A stretch of DNA of 64,000 nucleotides from Limnanthes douglasii subsp. nivea (taxonomy: Eukaryota > Streptophyta > Magnoliopsida > Brassicales > Limnanthaceae), in contig JAUPFV010000003.1 of assembly GCA_036936605.1 (NCBI GenBank), positions 144,554,997-144,618,996 of the forward strand. Direction: 5' to 3'. Positions 1 through 11,680 of this stretch are shown here, in pieces (position 1 is the stretch's first letter; every line of letters begins with the position of its first letter). The notes under the pieces are model-generated. The model was not told the origin of the DNA. It saw only the letters and a program-made list of their open reading frames with translations, and ran no database searches. The position numbers and the translations under genes were made by a program.

Positions 1-278
1 TGGAGGTTGATCTTATCAGTTGTAGAGCCCTATAATAAGTGCATTTCATATCACTTATTACGCTTCTATTATTCTTAAAATCATCACCGGCTCTCAAGTA
101 TTTGTTGAGTTTTAACATGTTTTCCAGTATTATTAAAGTCACTTGTGTCGCGGGTAAATTGTGACAATATTAATAAATTTGGGTTGAAATTGAAGAAACT
201 GGAAAATTAATGTATTTAGGAAAATTTTAGAACAGTTGAAAAGAAAAGAAAATATATTAATGCTTAAAAAATATATTA
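1..278. other. AT-rich intergenic DNA, nothing recognised
   Basis: No ORF, RNA or repeat signature is visible in this stretch before the MITE. Confidence 0.5.
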
Positions 279-556
279 CTCCCTCCGTTCCATATTAATA
301 TCATATTAATATTAATGGACGTTTAAGGTGGGAGCACGGATATTAAGGAAACTCATTATGAGTTCTATTTCCTATAAAAATTAGAGCAGGAATAAATTTA
401 ATTGGTCAATTATAATAAAAAACTGCAGTTTGATAAAAAAGGCAATTGGTTTCATTGGCTATCAAATTGAATATCATTTAATATTACATTGGTAACTGTG
501 AAACGACAACTAATATGGAATTAATTTAGTTTACCTATAATAAGAAACGGAGGGAG
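279..556. mobile_element. Stowaway-like (Tc1/mariner) MITE
   Basis: A 278-bp non-coding unit is bounded by the terminal inverted repeats CTCCCTCCGTTCC on the left and the complementary GGAGGGAG end on the right. It is flanked on both sides by TA (277-278 and 557-558). The CTCCCTCCGT terminus with a TA target duplication is the hallmark of plant Stowaway elements. There is no coding capacity, so it would need a transposase in trans. Confidence 0.9.
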
Positions 557-660
557 TAATATTAAAAAAAAGGAAAATATATTTTCTAAGATATTGTTTA
601 AAATATTAAATTAAGAAGAAAATATTAAAGCGAAGCATAAAAGGTATATTGTTTAAAATA

Positions 661-757
661 TTATTTTATTTAACATAAATATTTACGTCACGTAATTTAA
701 TTGTTTATATTATTTTATTTAACATAAATATTTACGTTACGTAATTTAATTGTTTTT
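661..757. repeat. Two-copy tandem repeat, 49-bp period
   Basis: The stretch beginning TTATTTTATTTAACATAAAT occurs at 661 and again at 710. The only clear difference is a C/T change in the ACGTCACGT/ACGTTACGT core. Confidence 0.85.
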
Positions 758-982
758 AGGGTTTCGGCAGAATATCTATATAAAGAGACAGACGTAAAAG
801 AGAAACAGGGGTGCCGTTTGGTTTCTTGTCTTTCAGGCAAAATAATAAAAAAAAGAATAGAAAAGAGAAAGAAGAAAAAGAGAGACCATATACAATTGCC
901 TGTTCGAAAATCAATTGGTATCAGACTCGAAAAGCAAAGCCAATTGGTGTAAGCAAAACGTGTCAGACTCGAAAAGCAAAAC

Positions 983-1157
983 AGATGTTTTTTTAATTTA
1001 ATTTTCTTTTCTTTACTTCTTTTCATTTTGTTTCATGGTTGAAAACTGGCCATTTATGTTAAGCTAAGTAGATGTTTTTTTTTTAAATTTATTTTTCTTT
1101 TCTTTACTTCTTTTCATTTTGTTTCATGGTTGAAAACTGGTCATTTACGTTAAGCTA
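983..1157. repeat. Two-copy tandem repeat, 87-bp period
   Basis: The unit starts AGATGTTTTTTT and runs through TTTCATGGTTGAAAACTGG. It occurs at 983 and again at 1070 with few changes. Just upstream, CAGACTCGAAAAGCAAA is also duplicated (about 921 and 964). Confidence 0.85.
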
Positions 1158-1159
1158 TT

Positions 1160-2259
1160 TAATAGAGTTGTAGGTATAATTTACATACAAAGATTATACA
1201 TCTGCGTTGCAGAGATGAACCAAAATATCTATTATTAATTAATTAATGGGAATTAAAGTTCAGTATTTATTTTTATACAGAGTATAACACTTACTAATAT
1301 ATAAAAATAAGGCGATTTGATTTTGAGTTTTTTTTTTCGGTTTAATATTTTTTCTAAACTCTTCTACGTTTATTTATATTTTTTATTTATACTTATTATA
1401 AGGCTATGTTAATTTTTAAGACCATGATGATGATTTGTTCGATTATGAACTAATCATTGTCATGGAACCCTAGCGGATTTGTTTGAATATTATTTAGGGT
1501 TTATTACTTAATTGATTTTTGAGATATGTTTATCGGTTACCTAGTATGGTTGTTATTTTTGTTAGATGTGTCGCGAACATCTAGATTGTTTATCTTTAAT
1601 GAATGCAAAAGTATAATTAAGGGTTAGAACTTGCCATGCTAGCATAGGTTCTTGAATGATTCATATTGTGATTGTTCATGATTCGTAATATGTCATTAAC
1701 CATATCATATTACCCTATGTAATCGAAATAGATAACTTGTGCTTAAAACCAATTGTACCTCAATTCATATAGACATATAGGATTGTCATGCATGCGGTGT
1801 CTGCTTAACTGCTATCTCTTTTGTGGTTGATTAAGTGGTTTGGTTTACGTGTATTGAAAGGTAGCGTATTCTGAATTTGTGTTATCTGATTAGTAATCGT
1901 AGCTATCTTACATATTGATTAAGTATATTAATACTCTAAGTAAAATAAACAATGAAGTTAGGGTTCCATGTTTTCTCTCGTATAAGTAAAACTCATTAGA
2001 CATTCTCGTATTTGATTTGTTTAGTTACATTCATACTTTATTACTCGTTCAAGCATTAGTTTAATAATCATACGTTGTTGCATAAGTGAATTCTTGTCTT
2101 ATATACCTAGTCTTCGTGGGAACGATCTTTCTTACTTATTACTTGCTACGATTTGACCGCGTATACTTGCGTGAGAAAAGGACTAACACCCTACAAAAAC
2201 CTATTAAATATTTTCTCGATTTTGTTGATTATAGAATGAGGTAGCTTACTACTTTGAAT
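1160..2259. other. Degenerate non-coding DNA, possibly an old retrotransposon LTR
   Basis: No ORF or gene is recognised across 1.1 kb. The 2100-2190 part (GTCTTCGTGGGAACGATC, then CGATTTGACCGCGTATAC) resembles the end of some plant Ty3/gypsy LTRs. No second LTR, primer site or target duplication was found, so this is only a suggestion. Confidence 0.25.
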
Positions 2260-4233
2260 TCAGTAGATAGGAATAGGCAAAAGGACACTCTTGATAAGAG
2301 TGAGCCTGCCTGCATAAGAAAGACATTTGCCTTCCCAAGATAAAACCTTGCTATTAATATTTTCTAACAGGGGGAAAAAGTTACTGACTCTATTGTTGGA
2401 ACTCAATGTGACCCCCAAAGAGGTAGTAGGAAGCTTGCCAATACTAAAGTTAGTAATAATTTGAAGGTTATTGATCTTGCTCTGGCTAATTTTACTATCA
2501 GCTATTAACTGAGTTTTATCTCTGTTAATAACCTGCCTAGAAGAAAGCTGATAATCCTGTAAAAGAGCACCAATAATATCCATGGAACTAGTTAGATCAT
2601 TAGTAAAAATCAACAAATCATCAGCAAAGGCCAGACAAGGGATATCAACTTTAGATCTTCCCTTAAATTTTATAGTTTTATCAGTTTTATACAGACTAAC
2701 CAAACCTCTGATTAAGGCTTCCTCAGCAAGGATAAACATACTTGGAGATAAATGATCTCCTTGTCTAATTCCCTTGCTAGTTTTAAAGAAACCCATAGAC
2801 CTACCATTTATTAGAATAGCAGCAAAAACAGAAGTAATAATATTCTTGATGATTTTAATGAATTGCTGAATGAAACCAAAACTAGCAAGGATTTTGAATA
2901 AGAATTTATGGGAGATATGATCGAAATCTTTCGACATATCTACTTTAATAATGGCATTACTACTTTTTGTTTTCCTTTTCAGGTCATGGAGAAGCTCCTT
3001 GGCAATCATAGTATTCTCGTGGATAGATCTACCCTTCACGTAAGCTCCCTGGACATCAGAGATAAGATGAAGTAAAAGATTCATAATTCTGTTATTAATT
3101 AATTTAGACATAAGTCTATTAAGGATGGTACAGAGAGAAATAGGTCAAAACTGGTTCTAATAACTAGGATTTTCAGTTTTGGGGATAAGGCAAAAACTAG
3201 TAACTTTTATTCCCTTAGGAATATTATTTCCCTCAATAAAGTCTTTTATAGAAGTACAAATGTCATGTTTAATAGTAGCCCAACAAGTGATTAAAAAACA
3301 AGTATTGAAGCCATCAATGACAGCTGCACTAGATGGCTTCAAACACTTAATAGCATTGAGAATTTCATCCTCATTAGGATCAGACAACAAAAGCTCATTA
3401 TCTGAGTCAGATATCAAATTAGGAATATATTTAAGAATATCATAGCTAGGAATATCAATCGGATTCCTAGGGATAGAAGTGAACATATCTTTGAAATAAC
3501 TTTCTACCGATGCATTGATTAGGTCTTCATCACTGGTCCATGAGTTATTAATCTCGATATTAGCAATCCTGTTACGTCTTCTTCTCCTTTTAACAAAATT
3601 ATGATAAGTGCTAGTGTTTCTATCCCCGTCTCTGATCCGCTCTGAATATGTTTTATGTTGCTAGTAGGTTTCCTCCATAGATAGAGCAAGGAGATGGTCA
3701 GCAGTGGCTCTAGAGAGAGATAATTTGTCCTCCAAGCAGTTACTAGTAAGAAATTTCTCCTCACAAATGTTGACTTTGGCTTCAGTGTCTTTAACTTTAT
3801 CAAAAATATTACCAAAAGTTTCTCTATTCCAAATCTTCAAATCCTTTTTAAGCCTCTTAAGCTTATTCCACAATATACTAAGAGGACTACCTTGCATATT
3901 TTTCTGCCAACTATCTTCAACAGTTTTGATGAAAGTAGGATCTTTAGTCCATATGTTAAGGAACTTAAAGCTACTATGCATCTTAATATTCTTGTTACTT
4001 ATGCAGACCTTTAGAGGACAGTGGTCAAAGCAAGTACGAGCCAAATGGGTAACCTCAGTGGAGTTGAAGCTATTCATCTAATCCTGGTTGACAAGGACCC
4101 AGTCAAGTCTTTTACCCTTAAGATTTCTCATCCAGGTAAACTTAGTTCCCATAAACTTAGTGTCTTCTAAATTACAATCATTTATCATAATGTTAAAATC
4201 CTTAGTGCTTTGTTGAGAGTAACTATTGTAGTT
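2260..4233 (-). pseudogene. LINE (L1-type) 3' part: end of endonuclease plus reverse transcriptase, disrupted
   Basis: The minus strand encodes the end of an APE-type endonuclease, whose DHCPL motif lies near 4020. A linker follows, then a non-LTR reverse transcriptase in broken frames. RT hallmarks are GIRQGDHLSPSMF (about 2740-2780) and the catalytic FADD in LAFADDLLIF (about 2620). Frameshifts separate the pieces at 3661-4077, 3157-3486 and 2260-3111. The RT stops after its palm/thumb region, and the usual RNase H-like end and poly(A) tail are missing, so the 3' end is truncated. The endonuclease reading continues at 14602 and rightwards, because Tat-1 sits inside it. The element is inactive. 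Confidence 0.88.
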
Positions 4234-4238
4234 AACCT
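4234..4238. repeat. Tat-1 target-site duplication, left copy (AACCT)
   Basis: AACCT directly precedes the LTR start TGGTGAG and recurs at 14602-14606 after the other LTR. Confidence 0.85.
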
Positions 4239-4644
4239 TGGTGAGTTAATTTTCGTCTGAGGGTAATTTTGTAATTTGTTTAGAGTTTGTGAAGGTTGGT
4301 ATGTGTTTAATGTTTTGAGTAGAGAGTAGAGGGATAATTAAGCAGCATGGTTATATTTGATTTTCATTACCCATATTTAATGCAGGTGGTTGGGTATTTA
4401 TACCCTTATATTTGGGCTTTTATGGGTTTTCGGGTCATGTTTAATGGACCCGGGTCATGTTCAAAGACCCAGGAGCTCTTAGTAGAAGAGCAAGCAGCTT
4501 AGTCAAGAAGTGTTTAGGTTTTTAAGTACTTTAGTCATAGTTCGAACAGTCCAATGAGCTAGGTGTTCGAACTGCTCTGTCCGATCCAGTGATCTTAGTC
4601 CGAACTGTCCCCGTCCGGAGTGGTATCAATATTCGGACTCATCA
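4239..4644 (-). repeat. Tat-1 3' LTR
   Basis: This 406-bp repeat begins TGGTGAG and ends CTCATCA when read on the plus strand. It pairs with 14195-14601. Inside it, on the minus strand, lies the polypurine tract (4645-4660). Confidence 0.92.
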
Positions 4645-4983
4645 GGAGCCCCTTTTTTAGGTGTTTGCTCAAATAACTTTGCCAAAAACCTGAAAAACAG
4701 TCCGATGTCAGGGGCAGCTTTAACCGGACAGGTCTTTCGACTTGTGCTATGGCTTTATCCGGACTGAAGAAGCTTTGTGAATCCAAACGGTTTTTTGCCA
4801 GAGTTCATGGGACACGTATCACTTTTTGGTAGGTTGCTTCAGCCGTTTTTTCACCTTGAATTTCGCACACACCTTCTTCGAAAATCAACCTCTTCATTAA
4901 TGAGGGTGACATCAGCGCCGTCTTTTAATCATTACCAATCTTTTCTAATTCTCCTAGGAATCAAGACTCCTTTTTTAGATTTA

Positions 4984-4991
4984 CTATAAAT
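4984..4991 (+). promoter_or_regulatory. Candidate TATA box for the Tat-1 antisense gene
   Basis: CTATAAAT lies about 90 bp upstream of the first plus-strand ATG (5088; the open frame starts at 5082) and reads toward the antisense ORF. It suggests that ORF has its own promoter inside the element. This is sequence evidence only. Confidence 0.4.
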
Positions 4992-5081
4992 TGAAACACT
5001 TTCTACTGTTTCACCATCACTTTTGTTTTCACTCTGCAAATCCTCAAAGCTCTTTCTCTCTAAAACAAATTTTTACTCAAA

Positions 5082-8027
5082 TTGTTTATGTTCACGGCTA
5101 GGAACGCTCTGATCAAAGGCGGGTGGCTCAACCTCTCTGAATTTAGAAAAAAGCGCAAAAAGTTGAAAGGGAAAGGCGCATTGCAGCAGGCTTACCCGCT
5201 TCCCCTATCGACAAACCAGCAACCTCTCCTACAGAGTCAGACCATGGTTCTTCCTCCACAAAGGGTGTCAAACCGAGGAGGTTGTTCCAGTCCAATCTTT
5301 CCCCTATCATCTCAGGTTCTTCGGTTCAAGAATCAGAACCCGTAGTTGAACCAGGTTTAACGGTGATCAGCCTTAAAAAACCCTCCCCATTTTTAGCCAT
5401 GGGGTCTAATGCTGAAACCTCTCCTCACAAGCTAGTTGATCGGAGAAAAAGCCGGCTGGTCAAAGGGCATGCTTCTAAGGGCACCCCTGTATCGGGTACC
5501 AAGGATAGTAGTACTGGGGCAGAAGGACAGGCTGTCCGGTCCGGAGGGCACTGGCTCAAGTCCTCGAAGAAAAATGTCTATACCAGAGCCCCAACCGGAG
5601 CCCAGAAACCAAGAGAATACTGAAGCGCAACAGTCGGAAGTCAGGCTGAGCCAAATCTAAACCTCCCTCTCACCACTACAACTGAAAACCCTTCCTCAAT
5701 TATGGAGGAAATAATGGAGGACTCTATTGAAGAGGCTCCGTTCGAGTCTGAACCTTCCGGACAGAATAGTGGTGCTGTGGCTTCCCAAAAGGACAAGTGC
5801 AAGGAAAAATTATGCTTGAGGCATCCAGATCCGCCGGAGTGTCTTGAAGGAAGGGTAGGGCCTTGTTTTCACAAGGTCAATGTTAAGTATCTCCTTGCTC
5901 TTGAAAAGATCAACTACGCTTTCATCCATACAACTGAATTGGGTTGGATACGTATGAAGTGGGGAATTCCATAGAATGTGAAAATAAGAATCCTTATCAC
6001 CCCCGAAACTCCCATGGATTGCAAGCTGAGCGAGATAGTTATCTTCACGGAGCTGTTTAACTGGGGGCTCAGATTCCCCTTGGACCCAGAGATTGTCAGA
6101 TACTTTCATCTGATAAATCTCTGTCCGAGCCAGCTGAGTCCCAATGCTTGGTACACCTTAATGGTCTGCATTATGGCTTTTAGGCTCTCCGGGATTCCTA
6201 TACCAATGGAGGAGTTTGCTACTGTGGCCAGTCTCTGCAGAAACCACCACATCCCCTTCTACCACTTCAATATGGGGGATAACTTCAAAGTTGTTGATGA
6301 CCTGCTAGAGTCGGAGAGGAATTGGAGGACTCAATTCCTGTTCGTGAGTGGTGCTTGGGAGAATGGGAAGAGAATCAAGGCCGGAGTCAACCCAAGTCTC
6401 CTCACCAGCAGATGGAGGAGTGATCGTAAGGCTCATACTTTATATATTTATCTATTATTTTATCAAATTTGTTTAAACTAATTGACTTTGTCTTCTTCTT
6501 AGCAGAACTGCCCAAGGACTTCAATGACTATCTAAAGTCCGGGCAGACCACTTGCACCAAGATCAACACTTGGGCTGCTGAAAGGTGGGGAAACCGGTTC
6601 CACGATGCCTTCACGGGGGGCAACTTAGCAAGGTCTCACCTCTGGAATACTACTGGCCGGAGGGACTTAACCTGGGAAGAGCTCACCACTCAACCCCCTC
6701 CGGATGTAGTGCTCAAGAGGACACACGAATCAGATGGGAGACTTTACTTGCCAGGCCGGGCCAAGACCCCGAGTAAGATGAGAGGCAAAAAGAAGAAGGG
6801 CAAGAAAGTGGTAGGTGGAGTGGACCCTGCCGAGGTGGAGGAAGCTGCTTTAACAAATCCGGAGGGGCCAGCCCCAAGCCAGATTGATGCTGCTCTCTTG
6901 GAAGTGGTAGAGCAGGAGAGTGTTAGGCAAGAAGTTCGCTCCCCAAATCCCCCAAGGGCTTCCAAAAGAGATCGTAAACGGGGAGCTGAAAGCAAGGACA
7001 GGGAGGCCAAGAAGAAGAAGACCTCTAAGGGTGATGAACTTTCTCTCCGGCCTCCAGAGCCTCTCCCCCAGGTTAATCCCACTGACCCAACACAAGCAGA
7101 GAAGATACCTGGTGACTTTCAAACCGATGAGGTCGAAGGGGGAGGTCTTAGCTTTGATGGGGTAGACATCACTGGTCTTGGTGGGCTTGGTGAGTACTTT
7201 ATCAACCTCCCAGAGACGATTTTGTTGGGCCTTACCTCCCTCCGAGTACTTCAAACACCGTCACTTTTAATGGTAAGACTTTTACTGTTTCAAGTGAAAG
7301 GGACATTATAGCTCACTCTTTATTAAGAAATGTTCAGCCGGTGCTTGTGTTGGAGAAGCAAGTTCGAAGTCAGGCAGACATTATCAAAGACCTCAAGTCC
7401 GATAAGGAGAGGCTATCCGATGACCTTCTTACTGCTACTCAACATGCTAACATTCTAAATGGGGAAAACAAAGAGCTGAAGAAGAGCCAAGAGGGGTGGA
7501 CCACAAAAGTTTCCACTCTAGAAGACACCATCAAGGATCTCCGGGAGAAGTTATCCGGATTGAAGAAAGATCTCAACTCTTCGAAAAAGGAGACCAAGGC
7601 CAATGATCAAGTTATCCACAACTTGACCAGTGACAAGATTGCACTTGAGAACACAGTGTCTATGGCTGCCGAGGAGAAAGCTGATCTGCTAAGGGAGCAG
7701 GAGGCCAAAATCCAAGCCAAGATCGACGCTTATGCTAACAACGTGATCGACACTCAAGAGGAAATGTATGCCAAGGTGAGATCGGACATGGTCTTGCTCT
7801 TCCACGAGAAGTTCTCGAAGAGGAACCTAGGAGATTTGTGGCTTCACGTAGAGTATCCAGACCTCCCATTTCACACAATGGCCGAAGGCGACATGTTTGA
7901 CTTCTCCAGTGCATCCTCATCTGATGACGAAGAGAATACCGGGGAGAGCCAAAACGAGGAGAAAGACGATCCCAAGGGGAAGAAAAAGATGGATGAAGCT
8001 GAGCCATCTTCAAAGGCTCAGTCTTAA
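5082..8027 (+). pseudogene. Tat-1 antisense gene (aORF), spliced, now broken
   Basis: A plus-strand gene lies opposite the gag-pol orientation, between the end of integrase and the 3' LTR. Readable blocks are 5082-5345, 5282-5623, 5702-5974, 5978-6425, 6506-7220 and 7215-8027. They are interrupted by a frameshift near 5225, a TAG after MKWGIP (5972-5974) and a frameshift near 7210. The middle block has a plant-transposon-like domain with FNWGLRFPLDPE and LSPNAWYTLMVCIMAFRLS. A Lys-rich linker and a coiled coil (about 7341-7760) follow, and the end is acidic and Ser-rich. An intron at 6426-6505 joins the reading frames in phase. Such antisense ORFs are known from Tat/Retand elements, but their role is unknown. 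A homologous ORF is present in Tat-2. Confidence 0.8.
6426..6505 (+). other. Intron in the Tat-1 antisense gene
   Basis: The donor is GTAAGG. The body is a T-rich 80-bp stretch that breaks the reading frame, and the acceptor is TTCTTCTTAGCAG. Removal leaves one base of a codon on the left and two on the right, forming a Gln and joining WRSD to LPKDFNDY in frame. Confidence 0.7.
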
Positions 8028-8530
8028 ATTACGAATTATTTTTTACTTTTCATATTATCTAAACTAAAGTCCTTGGAAGGCCAAGGCACTCTTTTTGTTA
8101 GCGTGTCCGGTATCTGACCGGATAGATCCTTTACTTTGTTTGAAAATTTAAAAGTCCTTGGAAGGCCAAGGCATTTAAGTTATTTCAATGAATATCCTTG
8201 TTTTGCACAATTTCGCATCCTTTCATAGTTTGTTTCAATTTTGGTGGCTAGTGTTTCAACAGCCCTTAGTTATTTCATAAATAGTCTAAAATGAGAGTGT
8301 TTAAGCTCTCCGATGACAAATGTTTAAGTGGTCATCATTCTTTTACTTCAATCCGGATGGTGTGACAAAAAACAAAGTAAGAACACTTCGGAATTTTTTT
8401 TAAGAAGGCATCAAATTTCATTAAAAAGCTCGGACACCTCATTAAAACCTCCCCGCGCCACCAGGGTAGGAAAGAGTATGCCCCCAAATATTTACATGGA
8501 TGTTTAAACAAGTAAATATTTACACAGATA
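8028..8530. other. Tail-to-tail spacer between antisense ORF and pol, with short palindromes
   Basis: There is no coding sequence. The palindrome CCTTGGAAGGCCAAGG occurs at 8071-8086 and again at 8156-8171. TCCGGTATCTGACCGGA (about 8106-8122) is another hairpin. A block at 8434-8482 is conserved with Tat-2 at 47974-48020. The spacer separates two convergent transcription units. Confidence 0.7.
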
Positions 8531-9243
8531 CTACTCCAAGTACATCCGGAGATGTTCGATATTCCAAGGGTGGGTCAAAATCCTTCCATCCTTGTCTTCT
8601 AGCCAATATGTTCCCGGTTTAAGCCTTTCAACAACCATATAAGGCCCTTCCCAAGTTGTGGCTAGTTTGCCGAGCAGCTTCTCTTTAGTGTGTAAGAAGA
8701 CTTTTCTCAATACCTTGTCCCCTGGCTGGAAATATCTTCTTTTAACTTTAGAAGCAAATCTGCTTCTCATCAAACCCTGATAGTGTGCAGCTCTAAGGTG
8801 AGCTTTAACTCGTCTTTCCTTTACCAGGTCAAGCTGTCCTCTGATCGCCACTTCGTTAGCGCATTCGGAGAAGTTGTGGACCTGAAATGATGAGAGAGTT
8901 GCCTCTATGGGAGCTACTGCATCCATCCCATAGACCAAGGCAAAAGGTGACTCCTGAGTTGCAGCCTCAGGTGTTGTCTGGTAGGCCCACAAGACCTCTT
9001 GTAAATAGCTAGGACACTTCCCAACAGCTCCTTCCAGATTCTTCTTTAAACCGGACAGAATAGTTCTGTTATCCACTTCAACCTGACCATTTGCTTGTGG
9101 GTGGAAAGGCGAAAAGAAACAATGTTGTATACCCTTTGAGGCACAAAAACTCTCAATTTCTCTATTGTCGAACTGTGGCCCATTGTCTGTTGTTATCTTT
9201 TGTGGAACACCAAATCTGCAACAGATGTTGGATAAAATGAACT
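8531..9243 (-). pseudogene. Tat-1 integrase, catalytic and C-terminal part
   Basis: This continues the integrase of the upstream frame after a frameshift near 9270. The minus strand shows TTDNGPQFDN (about 9180), then HPQANGQVEVDNRT, which contains the catalytic Glu. These supply the second Asp and the Glu of the DDE triad; the first Asp is in WGLDLVGP in the neighbouring ORF. The C-terminal part has the GDKVLRKV...GKLATTWEGPY core of the GPY/F-type integrase end. The open block itself is 8531-9076. Integrase would insert the cDNA into the genome. Confidence 0.88.
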
Positions 9244-10383
9244 TTATGACAGCTTTTGACGCTGTTCCTGCCAGGGGGCTGCTTCAATCCACTTCGAAAA
9301 GTAATCTGTAGCAACAATTATAGTTTTGCGCCCTCCGGACGCCATAGGGAGAGGTCCCACTAAATCCAACCCCCATCGAGCAAAAGGTATAGGCTCAGAA
9401 ATTGACTCTAAAGGGATGGATGGGACATGAATTTCATTGCTATATCTCTGGCATGGATCACACCTTCTTACCAGCTCTTTAGCATCCTGCATGATAGATG
9501 GCCAATAGTAGCCGGCCAGTAAAACTCTCCTTGTTAGAGCCCTGAATCCACAATGAGCTGATCCCTCACCATCATGTAATTCGGAGAGGACTACTTGAGA
9601 TTCATCATCCCCCAAACAGCACAGAAGTGGTTTACTGTAAGAATTTTTATACAGAATGTCTCTTAGTATGATAAAACCACGAGCCTTGTGTTTCAGTTTT
9701 CTTGCTAGTGATTTATCCTGAGGCAAGATGCCGTCGGAGAGGTATTGCAGGAGAGGAAATCTCCAATCCTGAGGTTGTTTCACCTCTACTTCAAAAATTT
9801 CTTCGTCTTTACCCATATTAAGTTGAATTGAGGGGCTCTCCAGCACATGGATCCATGGATATGACTCTGTGTAAGCTATAGTTGCCAATGAATCTGCTAA
9901 TTCATTCTCTGTCCGGGGTATATGCTCATAAACAATGCTTTTAAACTTGAGTGCTTCATTTTTAAGAAGAATTAAATACTTCACTAATTGTTCTTTTTTA
10001 GCCTCAGACTGACCTTGAGCATGGTGGATAAGAAGCTGGGAGTCACTCATTAGCTTGACCCTTTTAGCCCCACAAATATAAGCTAACTTTAAACTAGTTA
10101 TAGCTGCTTCGTATTCGGACTCATTATTGGAAGCCTTGAAAGCAAAACATATAGCCTGGTACATTTTGTCACCATACGGAGAAGTCAAGCACACCCCTGC
10201 ACCACATCCCATAGTGCTGGATCCACCATCCGTCCGGACGACCCAAACCTTTTTGTCTTTCATCTCAGTAGTCTGCTCTGAATCTCTATCAGAGTGGAAT
10301 TCAACTAAAAAATCAGCCACAGCTTGGGCCTTGACTGTTGTTCGGGAAGCAAAATCTATATCGAAATCCCCCAATTCTACCAA
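9244..10383 (-). pseudogene. Tat-1 second RNase H (aRNH) and integrase N-terminus
   Basis: The 379-residue block begins with the end of the RT/RH connection. It then has an archaeal-type RNase H with catalytic residues in RTDGGS (about residue 50), SNNESEYEA, LMSDSQLL and ENELADSLA. The integrase HHCC zinc domain follows (ELHDGEGSAHCGFRAL, then CDPCQRY), and then WGLDLVGPLP with the first catalytic Asp and TDYFSKWIEA. The order RT-RH-aRNH-INT is diagnostic of the Tat lineage. A TAG in place of an expected Trp codon separates it from the RT block (10381-10383 region), and a frameshift ends it. Confidence 0.9.
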
Positions 10384-10430
10384 CTACTTAGTCATTCTAC
10401 TTGAAATGTCTGCTTTTTGGGGAACATTCT

Positions 10431-11648
10431 TCAAGGGAAAAGATGTCTGGACGATAATAGGATAACGAGGGCTAACGCTAACTTTTCGAGTTTCAAATAA
10501 CGCTTTTCTGCATCTATCAAGCTCTTGCTGATGTAGTACACTGGATGGGGGTAGCTATCCACCTCTCTCACCAACACAACGTTGATGGCACAACTTGAAA
10601 CTACCAAATATACGAAGAGTGTCTCTCCATCAATTGGTTTAAATAGGGTTTTGGGAGAGGACAGATGTTTCTTAATCTCATTGAAGGCCTCATCACATTG
10701 TGAGGTCCAATCAAATCCCCTTGCACCATTCAAAGTTTGAAAAAACGGGGCGCATCTGTCCGATGACCTTGAGATAAATCGGTTTAAAGCAACTAACCTC
10801 CCCGTCAATCGTTGCACTTCTTTAATATTCCGAGGAGGCTCCATTTGGAATAGAGCATTAAGCTGGTCCGGATCGGGCTGTATCCCTTGCTCACTTATTA
10901 TATAACCTAGAAACTTCCCGGATTGCACTCCGAACACACATTTTTCTAGATTTAACTTCAAATTCACTTTTACTAAGTTGGTAAAAGTTTCTTGAAGGTC
11001 ATCCAAGTGCAATTGCTCATCCACACTTTTCACCATCATGTCATCGATGTATACTTCCATATTTCTTCCAATCTGATTAGCAAAGGCTTTGTTCACCAAT
11101 CTCTGATAGGTAGCCCCAACATTTTTCAACCCAAATGGCATTACTTTGTAGCAATGAAGACCCCTGTCAGTGACAAATGTGGTATGCTCTTGATCCTTCG
11201 GATCTACTTGGATCTGATTGTATCCGGAGAAAGCATCCATAAAGGATAGCAGCTTATTCCCAGAGGTGGAGTCTACTAGCTGGTCAATCCGGGGAACTGG
11301 ATACAAATCTTTTGGGCAAGCCCTATTGAGATTTGTGAAGTCAATGCACATACGCCACTTTCCATTTTTCTTTTTGACCAGGACCGGATTGGAAGTCCAC
11401 AAAGGATATTGAGACTCCATGATATGCCCCATCTTTGTGAGCCTGTCAACCTCTTGCACAATAACAACAACATTTTCCTTGGAAAAAACCCTTCTCTTTT
11501 GAACCACTGGTGTTATGTTTTTCCGGACAGCTAGATGATGTGATATCACATCTGCGGGAACCCCAGTAATATCAGTATTGCACCAAGCAAAAACATGCTG
11601 ATGGCTTTTTAAAAACTTTAACATCTCATTTTTCAGATCGGGTGGCAT
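10431..11648 (-). pseudogene. Tat-1 reverse transcriptase and native RNase H
   Basis: The RT motifs are intact: LVKKKNGKWRMCIDFTNLN, CPKDLYPVPRIDQLVD, FMDAFSGYNQI, KVMPFGLKNVGATYQRL and the catalytic YIDDM (about 11035-11055). The RNase H that follows (VYLVVSSCAINVVLVRE to YYISKSLIDAEKRYLKLEKLAL) lacks the usual first acidic residue, as is common in Tat elements that gained aRNH. A frameshift near 10480 separates it from the next domain. The enzyme would copy element RNA into cDNA in cytoplasmic particles. Confidence 0.93.
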
Positions 11649-11680
11649 TTTCGACCCTATCTTGACACTTTTCCCTTCTT

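Noticed and set aside
715..1026. Overlapping ORFs of 103 aa (minus) and 61 aa (plus)
   Set aside because: Composition follows the T-rich tandem repeats, and neither resembles a protein family.
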